Positions 11,600-23,599 of a stretch of DNA of 64,000 nucleotides are shown here, piece by piece. Origin of the DNA: Aquatica leii. Taxonomy: Eukaryota > Arthropoda > Insecta > Coleoptera > Lampyridae. Made by a program: the position numbers and the translations under genes. The DNA lies in NCBI GenBank assembly GCA_035610365.1, contig CM069435.1:64973389-65037388 (forward strand), in the 5' to 3' direction. How positions within the stretch are numbered: position 1 is the first letter of the stretch; every line of letters begins with the position of its first letter. The notes under the pieces were generated by a model that saw only the letters and a list, made by a program, of their open reading frames with translations, ran no database searches and had not been told where the DNA came from.

Positions 11600-11985
11600 T
11601 AACCTAGGATTTTCTATTATTAAGCTAATTTTGAAATTTTAACCATATTTAATTTGATTAATAATTGTTGGTAAGTTCATTTATTTATTTTTAAAATTTT
11701 TTGATTTTTTAATTTATATTATTTTTCAGATTTCTATAATTATTATTTTTTAAAGTTTATTTAATATTTGAAGTTTGATTGTTCAATTCGAATGTAGTAA
11801 GTTTATATTTAAATAAGATTCGATTTTACATTTTTATTTTATACTATACGCCTGAAGATGACACTTAGTCGAAACATGTAGCGTTTATTAAAATATTAAA
11901 ATAAAAAAATTAAAATAATGGGAAAGTTTTGAGAATTTATATAAAAAATAAAATAAAATAATATAATAAACCCATTTTGAGTTAT
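11600..11985 (+). repeat. PLE terminal repeat (pLTR) with short intron and hammerhead-like motif
   Basis: The right half, from GAATGTAGTAAGTTTAT near 11796 to about 11985, recurs at 43407-43560. The conserved part carries GTCGAAACATGTAGC and the tract AATGGGAA. Within it a 59-bp interval, 11671-11729, has GTAAGTTC at its left and TTTTTCAG at its right, like a very short intron. PLEs are known for retaining introns. It is oriented opposite to the GIY-YIG fragment on its left, as expected if an inverted pLTR flanks a 5'-truncated copy. Confidence 0.55.
11851..11880 (+). ncRNA. Hammerhead-ribozyme-like motif, PLE terminus a
   Basis: The sequence has CCTGAAGA, one unpaired T, stem GAC, loop ACTTA, stem GTC, then GAAAC. 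The CUGANGA and GAAA blocks are the two halves of a hammerhead core, and such ribozymes are established in PLE terminal repeats. One extra base between the core and stem II differs from the canonical fold, so self-cleavage is uncertain. Confidence 0.4.
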
Positions 11986-12289
11986 TAAAAAGTTAATGGA
12001 AAAAATAAACTTTAACTATGCAAGTTACATGGTTAATTTGATTTAGTTTTACAGACCCAAAAGCCTTTGAATTTAATTTTACGTTGAATTTACCTTTATT
12101 GATTTTTATTTTTATTAGTTTTAAATACAATTTTACGTTTCAGTAATTTTTTTTATTAATATTTATTGTAATCGTTTATTTCAATATGAATTTATTTTGT
12201 GTTTGAAATTTTGTTTATTGCATTTTTATTTTTTTTTATTTATTTGATTTCTGGTATGTAATAAATCTTAAATTGTTAAAATGTAACAA

Positions 12290-14194
12290 AGACTAATTAA
12301 TTAACTTGCTTGCAAGTCGATTTTATTTGTCTTTCCAAACAGTCACGGATATCCAAATATAATCCACGAGCGTCTCTACTGAGCCCGGCAAATACTTTCT
12401 TTATGTTACCAAACCAAAGCAATTCTTGTTTTAATATCTTTTGCATGCAACAATATGCTGTTTGATTTACAGTTGCTAGATAATTATGTAACAATACGCA
12501 ACTTGTTTTAATTAAGTCAGCTTTTTCTGCACATAAATTCATTTTACTTAACAATAGCCTAAAACGATTTGCGAAAAGAGCTTTCCACCATTTGACGTGG
12601 TTTTTTGATGCTTAGTTAATTGCTGCTTTGCATATGCTTTTACAAGATTTATTAAACTAAGAAATGCATCCTCTGCTATTATTACATAAGGACTTTTAAC
12701 TGTCTGACCTGATAAATCTTTTACTGCACTATTACTTGCACCTGCAGTACCTTCATATAAAATATTGTGAAAGAATGCTCCTCTATTGCTTGTACGCTCA
12801 ATAATTCCGATATTACCGTACATAAATGTAAATGTTGCTCTAACCAAAGCAAGTAGTAGGTATGATGCTATTTGTACTTTTATAGTTATGATAGTAAGCA
12901 CCGTCAGAATTTGGAACTTTAAGGGTTATATGGCGACCGTTTATTGTCCTAGTACAATGAAGAGATTGCCATAACCTATAGAATTCCATCGCTGTCTGTT
13001 CCCATTCTTCTGGTGGATTGGGCATTTTTCAATAATAATTTTTAGTTATGCAACAATGGCTTTGCACACTTTGAGTGGCATGCATAAGAGATCGGAAACT
13101 TTTCCCTGTTGGTAAAAAACTTAGCGTGACTTCCAACCTTAAAAAACTAGTACGATCACCACACGACTTTCCTGTAAAGAATGATGAAATAATGTCTACA
13201 CATTTTTTTATTGTTATGTTGTCATAATTTGAATTGATATGTACACCTTTGTATTGACTTCCTAGCATGCTATAATTTTTCTCTTGGATTATATATAACC
13301 AAAATATAGCAAGTTAAGCGTATGTTGTCATATTGACTAACCTTTATATTTGTACACCTTGATATTACTTTCCCCTTTAGTAAATCAGTAAAAATTAATA
13401 TTTTTAACGTATATTGCTTTATCTTGAAAATATAAAAATTTTTTTTTTAAATCGTCGCAGGCGGGTATCAAACCCGAATTTACTTTAAGTAATACATCAA
13501 ATAACTAATAAACTGTTGATGTTAGAAAAAAAATTTATTTGAATAAATTGTTACGAAAAATTATCTCTTTAAGAAACTAAAAATAGTTCCAATAATTTAC
13601 ATACGTACAAAATTATATAAGAAAAACAGTTAAAATGGCGGATATACCCACTTCCTTTTTTTTATTAGAGCCATCTTTTGATAGAACTGAGAGAATATGA
13701 AAAACTAGCTCTATACCAAATTTCAAGTTACTAGGACTTTTGGTTCCAGAGTTATCTTGGGTACATTGTTACACAGACACACACATTGTCAAAAATACAT
13801 TTTTCTGATTCAGAAGAGATTGAAACAAAATATTTTTGAAAAAAAATTGCATCGCTAAACAGCTTAAACATAGAATGAAACGTCACATACGAAACTACAC
13901 ACTTGCTTCTTGCAAGTACAATTTCACGCATATCTTGTTTTGTAATATATGGCGACACTGCTTCTAAAAGATATTAAAATTGCTCTTCTGAAAATTTGAA
14001 AAAGTTCTTGTAGGAGTATGGGTTTTCTAAGTTCTAGGTTTAGTAAATCTAGTACCCCTTGATTTTGAAAGCGCCTCTGCAACCAAGACCTGACCCAACA
14101 ACGTCTACGAATTCGACGAGTTGTTCGAATAGCTTCTGAAAATAGCACATGTAGCAATTGTTTTCAATAGTTTTTTGTCATCTATGTTGCTCAT
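12290..14194 (-). pseudogene. PIF/Harbinger (HARBI1-like) transposase
   Basis: On the minus strand the start is MSNIDDKKLLK (14194). It is followed by RRIRRRCWVRSWLQRR (about 14110), the conserved WVRPWL-type N-terminus, then SPYITKQDMREI (about 13930). After an unrelated insertion (about 13290-13740) the gene resumes with SFLRLEVTLSFLPTGKSFRS (13130), NPPEEWEQTAMEFYRLWQ (13000) and INGRHITLKVPN (12940, the first catalytic region; the family norm is IDGKH). Next come FTFMYGNIGI (12830), SPYVIIAEDAF (12690) and the C-terminal LIKTSCVLLHNYLA (12490). Family length is about 350-400 residues, so most of the protein can be traced. Several frameshifts and the insertion make it inactive. The separate MADF-type partner ORF expected in such elements was not found here. 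Confidence 0.85.
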
Positions 14195-14199
14195 AATAA

Positions 14200-16050
14200 T
14201 TATTCTTTAATGCTTAATAAAAATCAATGTTTAAGGTTATTATGCACTGTTTTATTTAAAATTTGAAAATGGTCACTGTGAATATTTCTTCAAACAATTT
14301 TCCTATCGTGTAAAACACATCAAAAACTTTATTACAATTATTTGCTTATTAAATAACATTTACAAGATTATTTATATATTAAATTTTGTAACAAAAATAA
14401 CATCGTGTCAAGCAGGCCTAATAGGTATCTTGCAACTCGGCAATAATAAGTAAATATCAGATTAATATATACAACAGTTTTTGGTACTAATCACACTAAT
14501 TTAAATGTAAAGAGTTTTAAAAATAAATGTTATTAAAAATAAATAAATTATACTTGGTAATGCCAATTTAAAGATTCTGTATAATTAAAAATTTGAATTC
14601 TGTTTGAACAACAAACTTAGTTTTATTATAGATAAATATAATAAACATATTTTTTTAATTTACATACAGTAAGTACTTAAAGCATTTTATTTGCTGTGAG
14701 TGAACTAGGAATAGTTTAAACACTTGCGTCATACTATATTTATTATCCATTGAAGCAAAGTAAAAAATGCAAGGCTAAAACAATACGACAATGGATTATC
14801 CTGTCAGTTGCAGAATACACCGAGTAAAAAATCGATGTCATTAAAAAACATTTAATGAAATATTTCCAAAGTTTAGCAAAATCTTATTTGCGTTTCATCA
14901 TCGAAAGTTCAAAAATATAATAACAGTTAAAATAACAATGCGCTGTCGAATAGTATATTCTTATGAGTCCACTTCCAAGTTTGCTACACACTTATCGTTT
15001 ATTAAATTTTCATTTACTCTTGATAACACTAATCTTAGGTTTTTTAAATATATGCTTAAATTTAAAAATTTAGCATGTTTCCATCTTTAACATTTTTTTC
15101 GGTGAACTCGACAATAAAGAGTATATAAAACATCAGTACATATCTCGACAGTGGTAGAAACGTTGAGTGTGTACTAAACAATAATTTTATCACACAAACA
15201 TTCCGTCGCAAAAAATTAAGGAATAGCCTTTGATAAGATACATTTTATCTTTAATGAACAATAACTAATTGATACAATCTGTCTAATTGTTTAAACTTGG
15301 AAAATGCTTCTATTGTTTGACTTCATGTGGATTTGTCATTGTCATTTAAGCTGTTATGAAGTGAATTCAATGAAGTACATGCAAGAAAAACACACAGTAC
15401 ACGTGTAAAAACATGGTTTTGTTATATAAGTGCAAGATGACAATTAACTTTTACAAAACAACATTTACTTTTTTAGATTAGCTAAAAATCTTTAACTAAA
15501 TATTTTTCTGCATTTAAATACTTACAACAATAGCCATCAGATGATTGCTAAAAATATCTAAACTAATATTTAATTGAAACTAATTTTTAATTTTTATTCG
15601 TCAAACGCTATTTTAATGTTTATTATAGTCAACGTTAAATAATTGTAGCGATACATTTTTTTAAATAATCTTGTACATTTAAAATAACAACAAATAAAAT
15701 ATATGAACTATGTTTTATAAAAACAAGTACCGTTCTAAAGGTTATAAAATTATCGGAGACGATAAAATTTGCCAATATCAAATTATTCAATCTATTTAAA
15801 TTATTTTCATGTCTAAGAATTTATAAAACAATAAACGTAAAAATCAATTTTTTTGTATATTTTATATTATTGTTTTTCTAAAAAACGCTATTACTTTTTA
15901 ACACATAACTGTTCTTAGATTCCAAATTATTTTAGAAGTTTTTTATTTTTATTTTTAATATTGTAAAAATATTTTCAACTGTATTGAATAATTTGTGATA
16001 TAATGTCAAACTTTTTTGTTTTTTTTCTGAATTGTTTTGTTATATAACAA
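14200..16050. other. No gene recognised
   Basis: Very AT-rich with long T and A runs. No frame with family motifs and no repeat structure was evident on either strand. Confidence 0.5.
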
Positions 16051-16059
16051 ATTTTGTTT

Positions 16060-16160
16060 TTTTTTATTTTTAAATTTCTACTGGCTGTCGCCTGACTCAA
16101 GTTTGAAAGCTTGCATGTAGATTGTATTAAATAAATACACTATTTACCCTAAAAAAATCT
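16060..16160 (+). repeat. PLE 3' tail remnant
   Basis: It carries CGCCTGACTCAAGTTTGAAA, then TGTATTAAATAAATACAC and TTTACCCT before an A run. The block is a decayed version of the 3' end of the PLE at 56.57-56.64 kb, which has the same order: CCTGAC, GTTCGAAAG, AATAAATATACAC, TTTACCC, A run. The stem bases are disrupted. No coding sequence is attached. Confidence 0.5.
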
Positions 16161-16617
16161 TTAAAATATATTTGTACCTAGACAAAGATACTTTTGCTAC
16201 AGCAGCTTATTTAATTAATTCTAATTATGTGTTATTAACGTCGATTTATAAAATGTATTTTATGAGTCTAACAATTAACTGTAATAAGCTATAATATAAT
16301 TAAGTTAATATATATAAGATTATTTGTACATTACATTAGCGCTGTCTAGTTATTTTTTAAACAAAAAATGTTGAAGTTTGGTTTTCTAATTTAAAGCTAT
16401 TTGCATGTATTCTTGGTAGTTTTATTAGGTTATTTGCTTTGTAACTGTTTAAATAAGTAATCAAAAAAGTAACCAAGGTTTATTATAGAAAAGAAAGTAC
16501 TTTAATAAAAACTTTAATATTTATTTTTAAATACAACTACTATTTTGAATAATTTTAGTTTATGTAATAACATTACGTACAGTTTATGTACTAAAATACA
16601 TTTATACTATTGTGTAC

Positions 16618-17000
16618 CAGTAGTTCTTAAAGTGGTACTTACGGACCCCAGAACCATTCAGAAGGTTCGTGGAAAATTAAAATTGACTTGAGGAAATCTG
16701 CGCAAAGTTTAATATAAAATTGTAACACATTTTTATTAATGGATTAGTGGAAGTTAAAATAAATAACAATGAATAAATTATTAGCGGTTTTTACGTCAGC
16801 GAGGTGAGTCGGACCTATCTATACCGGTTTATACAAGAACGCAATAAAATCGATACCTGCACCAACAAGTCTATAATATAAACTAAAGATGTGAAGTGCA
16901 TACAACAAATTCTCTTAGTCTTGGACAAAAAGTATAATTTTTTGTATTATTACGCAGATAGCGTACTTTCGTTACGTAAGTATATTCGGATAACATTGAT
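16618..17000 (+). mobile_element. Isolated hAT 5' end
   Basis: CAGTAGTTCTTAAAGTGG at 16618 is the left-terminus type of ZBED/SCAND3-like hAT elements, continuing into TACTTACGGACCCC. About 350 bp downstream, GTTACGTAAGTATA offers a splice donor, echoing the leader layout of hAT H1. No transposase follows, so it is a solo end or heavily deleted copy. Confidence 0.45.
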
Positions 17001-18120
17001 ATCTCTTCTTAATTTAAATTCATTTAAGCAAAGTTATACTCTTGTTTAAGTTAATTAAAAAAATATATATTACAGTAATCCCTTAACATTCATTAAAGAT
17101 TTCTTTTTTATTAAAAACTTTTTTTAACACAGATGTGTTTCTAAAAAATATTTTTTTAATAGTTCTGACATATTGGGTTTTATAATTTAATATAATGCAC
17201 CCTAAAAGTTATAACGTACTATTCTATATTTTTGTTTATTTTTTTTTAGTTTTGCGAATAACCAAATCCACGAATGTTTGGAATGACTGTATATTACTGT
17301 ATTATTATATTCTGTTCTTAATTAATTTTTGTATTATTTATTTTTGTTGAAAAATTAATTGGTACACAATGACTACCTACACAATTTGTGACATTTACAT
17401 AAAATTTGTAATGCATTTTTTCTTATATTTATGTTAGCTTGTGATATGTCAAAATAGTCTAGTTAGTTTTATTAGTCTGTGGTTTATACAGTGTAAATAT
17501 TGTGAAAAAGTGTTGAACCCAAAAGTGCCGTTTTGCAATTGTCAGAGGCTGAACGACAAGAATTAAGAGATAGCGGTGCGGGCCAACTCAAGAAATATTG
17601 CGGAGATACCTTCGGTAAAAAATTCAAAGTGTAAGTAATAAAATATACATACTAGTAGGTAAATTAGTGCCGGCAAACACCACTTATGGAAATAAAATTT
17701 ACCAAAGTTCTAAGTTTTATTAATTGACTTATAGTTATTTAAGCTATCCAATCGACTTAATTGGATCTGCGGTACGCTTGATGTTAGGCGTATTGTGCGT
17801 ACTACGACGAATTGACATTTGGGGGCCACGGTGCTACAAGTACACCTAAAGCGATCAAAAAAGTAAAGGTTAGATTTTTATTATACGTTATTACAGCCAT
17901 TCTAATAATTGTAGTTATGTGGAATAATTTAGTGAAAGTTTTTATTTACGTTTGTTAATGTTTTTATGTTAAAAGCACCTTAAATGGACCATGCACCAAA
18001 AATGAGTCATTGAAATTAAAATCTTAATAACAAGCATTCCTGACATCGCAGAAAAGTGTTATATAAACAATGAGTAAGCCTATTCGTTAGAAAAGTACCT
18101 GAAAAGGGTCGCATCATGAT
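17000..18120. other. Mostly non-coding; one exon-like stretch
   Basis: At 17523-17632 a frame reads QLSEAERQELRDSGAGQLKK and runs to GTGTAAGTAA, a donor-like sequence. I do not recognise it, and it could be an exon of the flanking hAT or pogo. The rest is AT-rich without signal. Confidence 0.25.
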
Positions 18121-18130
18121 TGTGTTGCAG

Positions 18131-21057
18131 TATTTTAAACAGTGAAATCATTAATAAAGTGACTTTCTGCTGCTCAGTGTTTATCAGTTTTTCTAAACGT
18201 TGAGGATAAGCAGGTAAGTTACTTCGTCAATTTTTATTTTACTTTGGTTTTGCATATTTTAACTAAAATGCGACGTTATATTAACTTATAGGGTTAATTT
18301 AAGCAATGTCATGTAAATGTATTAACAAAGATCGAAATATGAAATAATTTTAAGGGGTGTTCATTTTAGGAACATTAAAATGTTTAAGTCGCTTATCTTG
18401 GCTTAATATAGGAGCATACACTAAATCGTGCTTAAAGTTGAAATATGCATGGCATGAAATACCAATTTGATCTGTATATGTGACAATGTTATATCTAAAC
18501 AAGATCTAAAAATGGGCCGGGGTGGTCGATTATTGGTACATACCCGTCACATTATAGGTGCACCGATGTTTGTTAGAGTTATTTAACGTAATATTTATTC
18601 CAATTTTAGTGTTATGGAAACATCTGACAGGAAAAAATACCAAAAGTATACGGAGGAAAAAGTGAGAAAGGCCTTAGATGATGTAGACAAGGGAATGAGC
18701 ATTCCTGCAGCGGCAATTGCCCATTCCATACCACGAGCGACCCTGCTTCGAAAATCAAAGGGAGGAATATTAGCCACCAAAACAGGACCATCTACAGTTT
18801 TAAATGAGAAGTGCGAAGCAATAATCGTATTTTGGATTAAAACCATGGCAAAAGCGGGATTTTTTGTGACTAAAGAAAGCTTGCTGTACAGTGTAGACAA
18901 GCTGGCAAATGAGATTGAAGTGACCTTTGCAGAAGAAAAGACAAGACCGGGAAGAAAACGGTACGAGTGTTTTCGAAAACATCATCCGCAAATTAGTGAT
19001 CGAACAAGCCAAAATTTGACAGCACGAAGACGAGATGTCAAACAACTTCAAGCAACATTCAAAAATCCTAAACAAATTTTTAATACGGACGAAACTGCGT
19101 TCTTCTTGAATCCTAAACCCGGCAAAGTATTGGCCGAAAAGGGAGTTAAGAATGTCTATACAGCTGCCGAAAGTGATGAAAAAGAAAATTTGACGGTTTT
19201 GGTTACTGCAAATGCTGCAGTTCAGCTTGCACCACCGATGATGTAAGCGCTTGCATTTAAGAAATACTGGAAATTTTACAATACGCCAGAATTTCCGCCA
19301 ACATCGCTCAATCTGTGCTTCCTGAATGGGCAATGGGAAGATCAGAAAACAGTTGGATGACCCAAGAAACATTTTATGAATATATGACGAATATATTTGA
19401 ACCATGGTTATCATCCAACAATATACCCAGACCAGTTGTTTTTTTCATGGATGGCCACACGTCCCATATGTCTTTACCATTGAGAAATTTTTGTTTAAAG
19501 CACAAAATAGAACTCGTAGCACTTTTTCCAAATGCAACTCACCTGATACAACCTAAAAACGTGGCAGTATTCCATAACTTTAAAGCAACATGGAAGCAAA
19601 AAGTATCTGAATGGAGAATGTCGATTGATAGGAAACAAATCCTCAAGCGTGATTTCGCTCCTGTTCTGAAGACCTTTATGGATGAATTGTTACAGAAGAC
19701 AATTAGCAATAGATTTAAAGCATGTGGTATTATGCCATGGGACCCCAAAAAAGTTAAGATTCAAAAGAAAAGTACAGAACCTGAGATCAAAACTGATAGA
19801 TTAACAGAAAAACAAGATTTAAAAATTTTATTATTGTTTTTTTTATAATGATATTAGTATTGCATCGTAAAATAGACGAAGAAAAATTGAACACGTTTAA
19901 AATATGTCAGGGATAGTGGAAAAGGCCAATAGAAGATAGTGGTTTATATGATATTTAGAAAAATACCACAGACCAATTACATCTGGGAGTGCTATCGCAG
20001 GTAAGTGTTTTAATAAATAGTATTAACTTTATTAGTTTTGTAACCAAAAGGTGGCATTTGCGGAAACAACACCATGTACGGTTAGGACTTCTTCAGAATC
20101 TCTATCCTCGACTCCACAAACTGTTAAACTAAATGTTACACCATTAACAACCGGGACCATCATATGCAGTCACACAAACACCAGCAGATGTTGGTATGGG
20201 CGAGTTATCAATTAGAGGGGAACCAGAGTCCAAGTCAGACTTACCCATAATTCCTCTAAAAAAAAAGAGCAAAGGAAAAATTTCCCGCTGTCTGTACGTC
20301 TCGAAATATGCTCACTTACTATAAGAAGAAAGAAAAAGTAAAGCAAAAAAAGAAGAAGAATCAAACGAGAAGAAAAGAAAAAAGTCAGAGAAGAGGAAAA
20401 AAAAAGAATCCCGGCAGAAAAGGAAGAAAAACGATTACTGACTATATTGTAGAAAGTTCTTCACTAGGAGGGGCAATTAAACCACTTAAGATTTTATTAT
20501 GGCGACCTTTTGTGCACAAGGCGTGCACTTCTTCAGGCCACTGAAATATATTGTGAGTAAGCTAACACATTTCTTTTTACATAACAAATAATACATTTTA
20601 GGTACAAACATAATAAAATCTTAAGCGGTTTAATTGTCCCTCTTAGTGAAGAACTTTCTACAATATAGGTCATTAATTCAATATTAAAAGAGGACGTAAC
20701 TACAGTACTTAAAAAACGATTACTTGATGAATCAGAATCGTCTTGTAGTGATTTGGAACCGACGCTACAGGAATCATCAGATTCACCATGGGAAGTGGAA
20801 ACTGATGGAAGTGAAAACATAGTAGCTGCGGTACAAACGAAGGAAATTAATATAGGGAACTACGTTTTGGTAAAATTCATGGGCGGTAAAAGGAAGTCAA
20901 CAAAATACACATAGTTGTGTATAGTTCAAGAACATGGTACGAAAGGAATCAAAGTACAAGGACTGAGATCAGTGGGTACAGAAAAGACGAAATTTGTTAT
21001 AATTGAAAATGACATTTCTTTTATATCGATTAATGAAGTCCTAGGTGTAGTCAGCTA
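18131..21057 (+). pseudogene. pogo/Tigger transposase P3 (most complete copy)
   Basis: A leader exon (18131-18213: acceptor TTGTTGCAG before it, donor CAG|GTAAGT at 18214) precedes the coding exon. That exon opens after TTCCAATTTTAG, with its start codon at 18614. Domains in order are psq-type HTH (RKALDDVDKGMSIPAAA, residues about 17-50), CENP-B-like HTH (FFVTKESLLYSVDKLANE and RPGRKRYECFRKHHP) and the DDE core. The core has first Asp FNTDETAFFL at 19078-19107, second VVFFMDGHTSHMS at 19437-19475 and third segment NATHLIQPKNVAVFHNF. A frameshift lies near 19243, and the frame stops at 19846-19848. A basic tail (EEKKKVREEEKKRIPAE, about 20370-20420) and the module NIGNYVLVKF...FVIIENDISFI (20852-21040) are C-terminal parts, with an in-frame stop at 20911-20913. 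Inactive, but nearly the full domain set. Confidence 0.85.
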
Positions 21058-21540
21058 ACCCGAAGTTTCAATGGTTGATAGAAGATTGACGTATGTTTTT
21101 TAAAAAAAAAGTTGCGGTCAATGAAATGTAATGTTTTTATCCTTTTGGTTTATGTATTATACTACTTATTGCATGGGTGTGTCTTTTTTTCTAAAATCCA
21201 CAATTTTTTAATATGCCAATTTAATATTCTCAAAAGTTTATTCAGATTTCCTGTCTAAATCGCGGTTTAACTAGTAAATAATACCAATATAATGATGACT
21301 CAATATTGGGAGGTTCATTATTAGATCATCCACATAGAAAGAGTGTCCATTATTGGTACATGCTTCCGAGACTGTTTGCAATTATCTACTGGTTCTTTAG
21401 AAAGGACATTTTAACGTTAAAACCGTTGTTTACTATAAACAAAGGTTGATAGAATTAGAATCCGGCTTATTGTCATTTTTATTTTTCTATTTTTAGAGAA
21501 AAGTGAACTAACGTCCTTAAGCGATCCATTATTGGTGCAT
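18513..21540 (+). mobile_element. Extent of pogo P3 with subterminal ATTATTGGTRCAT repeats
   Basis: CGATTATTGGTACAT lies at 18528, CCATTATTGGTACAT at 21347 and CCATTATTGGTGCAT at 21526. A weaker CACATTATAGGTGCAC lies at 18548. They bracket the transposase in the same orientation, so they look like subterminal direct repeats, possible transposase binding sites, rather than terminal inverted repeats. The leader exon at 18131 lies outside the left one, so the true left end may be further out. Confidence 0.35.
20440..20668. repeat. 63-bp inverted duplication inside pogo P3
   Basis: The block at 20440-20502 (ATATTGTAGAAAGTTCTTCA, ... ATTTTATTATG) reappears inverted at 20606-20668 with only a few mismatches, separated by about 103 bases. 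The spacer includes GTGAGTAAG (20552) and TTTTAG (20601), which could be a short intron. Coding sequence of the pogo tail resumes after it. Confidence 0.55.
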
Positions 21541-21829
21541 TTACCTTAATTGGTTTGAGTACAATATACACACTTTGCCATGTGATTTCTATTATTATTA
21601 ATAACTAGCGGACCCGACAGACTTCGTCCTGTCAAACAGATTGTTAATATTGCAATTGTTTGTTTCTACGTATTTTATAGTCGGGGCAAAAAATTCTCCT
21701 GAACAGAACCGTCACCCTGGTGATAGGACGTTGTGAATAAAAAATAATTAAATAAAACATATTATATAAGGATTTAAAAGTAATCGCTTTATTATTAATC
21801 ATGTGAATCATAATTATTAACAAAAAATA

Positions 21830-22317
21830 TTTTTATTATCATTGTATTGCTTTATGATATACGATGTTTTTTGTTTGATTACCTGGCGCATAGACAAACA
21901 AATCTGATGGTTTTCCAACACGGTAACAGGCAATTGACCATGTGAGAAACATGGGTTTTCCAGATTAATACCACAAACACTTAATGATTGCCCCTGGGAC
22001 TTGTTTATGGTCATAGCAAAAGCAAGCCGCACTGGAAACTGTAGTCGTTTAAACTGAAATGGCACATCAGTCGGAATCATTGGGATGCGCGGTATGAGAT
22101 CATCTTCTCCTTTATACTTTCCTTTGAGTATAGTTGCTTCTATCACGTTGTTTAGTAATTTTTTTATTGCTAACCGTGTTCCGTTGCAAAGACGCGGTTG
22201 GTTGTTTAGTAATTTTTTTATCGCTAACCGTGTTCCGTTGCAAAGACGCGGTTGGTTGATATTTCGCAACATTATAACAACCGATCCAACCTTTAATTGA
22301 AGATTGTGAGGTGGCAA
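21830..22317 (-). pseudogene. Helitron Pif1-like helicase, C-terminal fragment
   Basis: It begins PPHNLQLKVGSVVIMLRN, then RLCNGTRLAIKKLL, IPTDVPFQFKRLQFPVRLA, FAMTINKSQGQSL and ENPCFSHGQLPV. These are the last helicase motifs of RepHel proteins (CNGTRL, AMTINKaQGQS, FSHGQLYVAcSR). After FSHGQL the true frame shifts: VGKPSDLFVYAPGNQTKNIV continues one frame over (about 21850-21935). The Walker A part, the Rep/HUH domain and most of the protein are missing. An 18-residue segment is duplicated in tandem. Confidence 0.85.
22148..22255 (-). repeat. 54-bp in-frame tandem duplication in the helicase
   Basis: Two adjacent 54-bp copies (22148-22201 and 22202-22255) differ by about one base. They encode NQPRLCNGTRLAIKKLLN twice. 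The near identity implies a recent slippage or unequal event in an already dead gene, or a duplication in the source element. Confidence 0.85.
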
Positions 22318-22880
22318 TCTATATTAGTTACCAAAATCAAACTCAGTATATAAGGTTACAGAAAATCCTATAAAAACAACACAATGTACAACCGCAAATT
22401 GACATTGACAGTTTGTTGTTGTTTTCTTCTTTATTTGATTTGACTTGAAGTCCTTCAAGCCGTACCAATGTTTTATGTCTATAAAATAGGGATATTAAAA
22501 CGCGGTTTGTATTTGACTGATTTAATGACGTGAAAACTGATGCATTTTATTTCGCGTGCCGATAGTAAAACAAAAGAAATTAAATATTAACTGTATATAA
22601 TAGCATGCTGAAATTGACTACGTTTTATTTTATCGGAAAAAGAAAAGGGCTGTTTTAAAAGTTTTTCCGGCAATTATTCGAATTTTTCTCGCCGTAAAAA
22701 CCATCCTTGAACTCCAACGAACATTTAAAAAAAAAATTGTCAAATTGGTCCAGGCGTTGTTGAGTTATGCGCTTACCAACACATTTTGCGATTGTTGTCC
22801 ACAAACTCCTAAGGAGAAAAAAGTCTTTATCTCATGTGAAACCGCGGATTAGATTATATTCTTAGGAATTAAAACGCAGC

Positions 22881-23297
22881 ATGCGTAAAACGCGTGAAAG
22901 TGACATTAAAGTTAAATTTGCAATTTTTCTATTATACATTGTCTTTTCAGATGTAAAAGCCGTTGTTATTGTTTTTGTTTCTTTTTTTTTTAGTCTAATT
23001 ATTCTTTGTTGTTTTCTTCTTCTAATTGTACTCTTCTCTTTTATCGGCGTTGCAAACGTCGTAAGTTCTAGTTTTTTTGGGCTTTCGGTTTGTGACTTCA
23101 GCTATTCTTCTGGTTCTTTTCTTTTGGTTTTGGTGGTTCCAATATGTCGTTGGTATCTTGTTGGGTGTGGTTTGGATGCTATCTATGTGCTTTCACCCAT
23201 TTTGCTGTCAGCGATATTCTTTTCTTTGGTTAAGTTTCTAATACTTTTTTCTTGTTTTTTTTTCTCTATTTTACTTAGGGACGTGAGCAAGTTTTGA
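22881..23297 (+). other. T-rich open frame, probably not a gene
   Basis: 138 codons, extremely rich in Phe, Ile, Leu, Val and Ser because the strand is T-rich. It would read as several membrane segments. The opposite strand is A-rich and Lys/Arg/Gln-rich (e.g. RIAEVTNRKPKKTRT), which fits the basic N-terminal region of a decayed Helitron RepHel. I therefore treat the plus-strand frame as a composition artefact. Confidence 0.25.
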
Positions 23298-23341
23298 CTA
23301 TGAAAACAAGTCCGTCGGCAAGAAGAGTTTAAAAATTACTA

Positions 23342-23528
23342 CTCTAGACCGCAAGATAGAAAACATCTTTGGTATGCGCGCTGTTATAAGAAAGTGAATG
23401 TTTGTTTTACATATACATATGTGACATTTATGTAGCGACCGCGACTATCGCTAAACCGCGCTCATCAATGCAGCATTGGTATATTCGCACCCTTAAATTT
23501 TAAGTCATACCCGGTTTTGTGCATAATA
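23342..23528. repeat. Direct repeat unit, copy 1
   Basis: It begins CTCTAGACCGCAAG and includes GTAGCGACCGCGACTATCGC and the ACCCTTAAATTT tract. It recurs at 24206-24397, about 860 bp away, in the same orientation with scattered differences. It is richer in GC than its surroundings. Possibly a terminal repeat or solo LTR pair; family not identified. Confidence 0.6.
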
Positions 23529-23599
23529 ACCCTACGCATTCCGTTACACCATCTGGTTTTGTCGGAATACTTTCTTGCTTTCCCATTGGTGTAACAACA

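Larger units (their letters stand above)
21605..22810 (-). mobile_element. Helitron, 3' portion
   Basis: The minus-strand end is GGTCCGCTAG followed by T, the CTAG/T terminus of a Helitron. A hairpin, GACAG...CTGTC (21616-21633 region), lies a few bases inside, as in the family. The Pif1-like helicase C-terminus follows inward. Farther in, around 22680-22790, is a block known as internal non-coding sequence of insect Helitrons (CGTAAAAACCATCC, GTTGAGTTATGCGCTTA). The 5' TC end was not identified. Confidence 0.65.

Noticed and set aside
13450..13490. tRNA T-arm-like hairpin (minus strand CGGGTTTGATACCCG)
   Set aside because: It matches a T-arm and B box, but no convincing A box, anticodon arm or acceptor stem is found upstream, so neither a tRNA nor a SINE can be claimed.
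22881..23297. 138-codon membrane-protein-like frame
   Set aside because: A T-rich strand forces hydrophobic codons. The complementary strand better resembles a decayed basic Helitron region.
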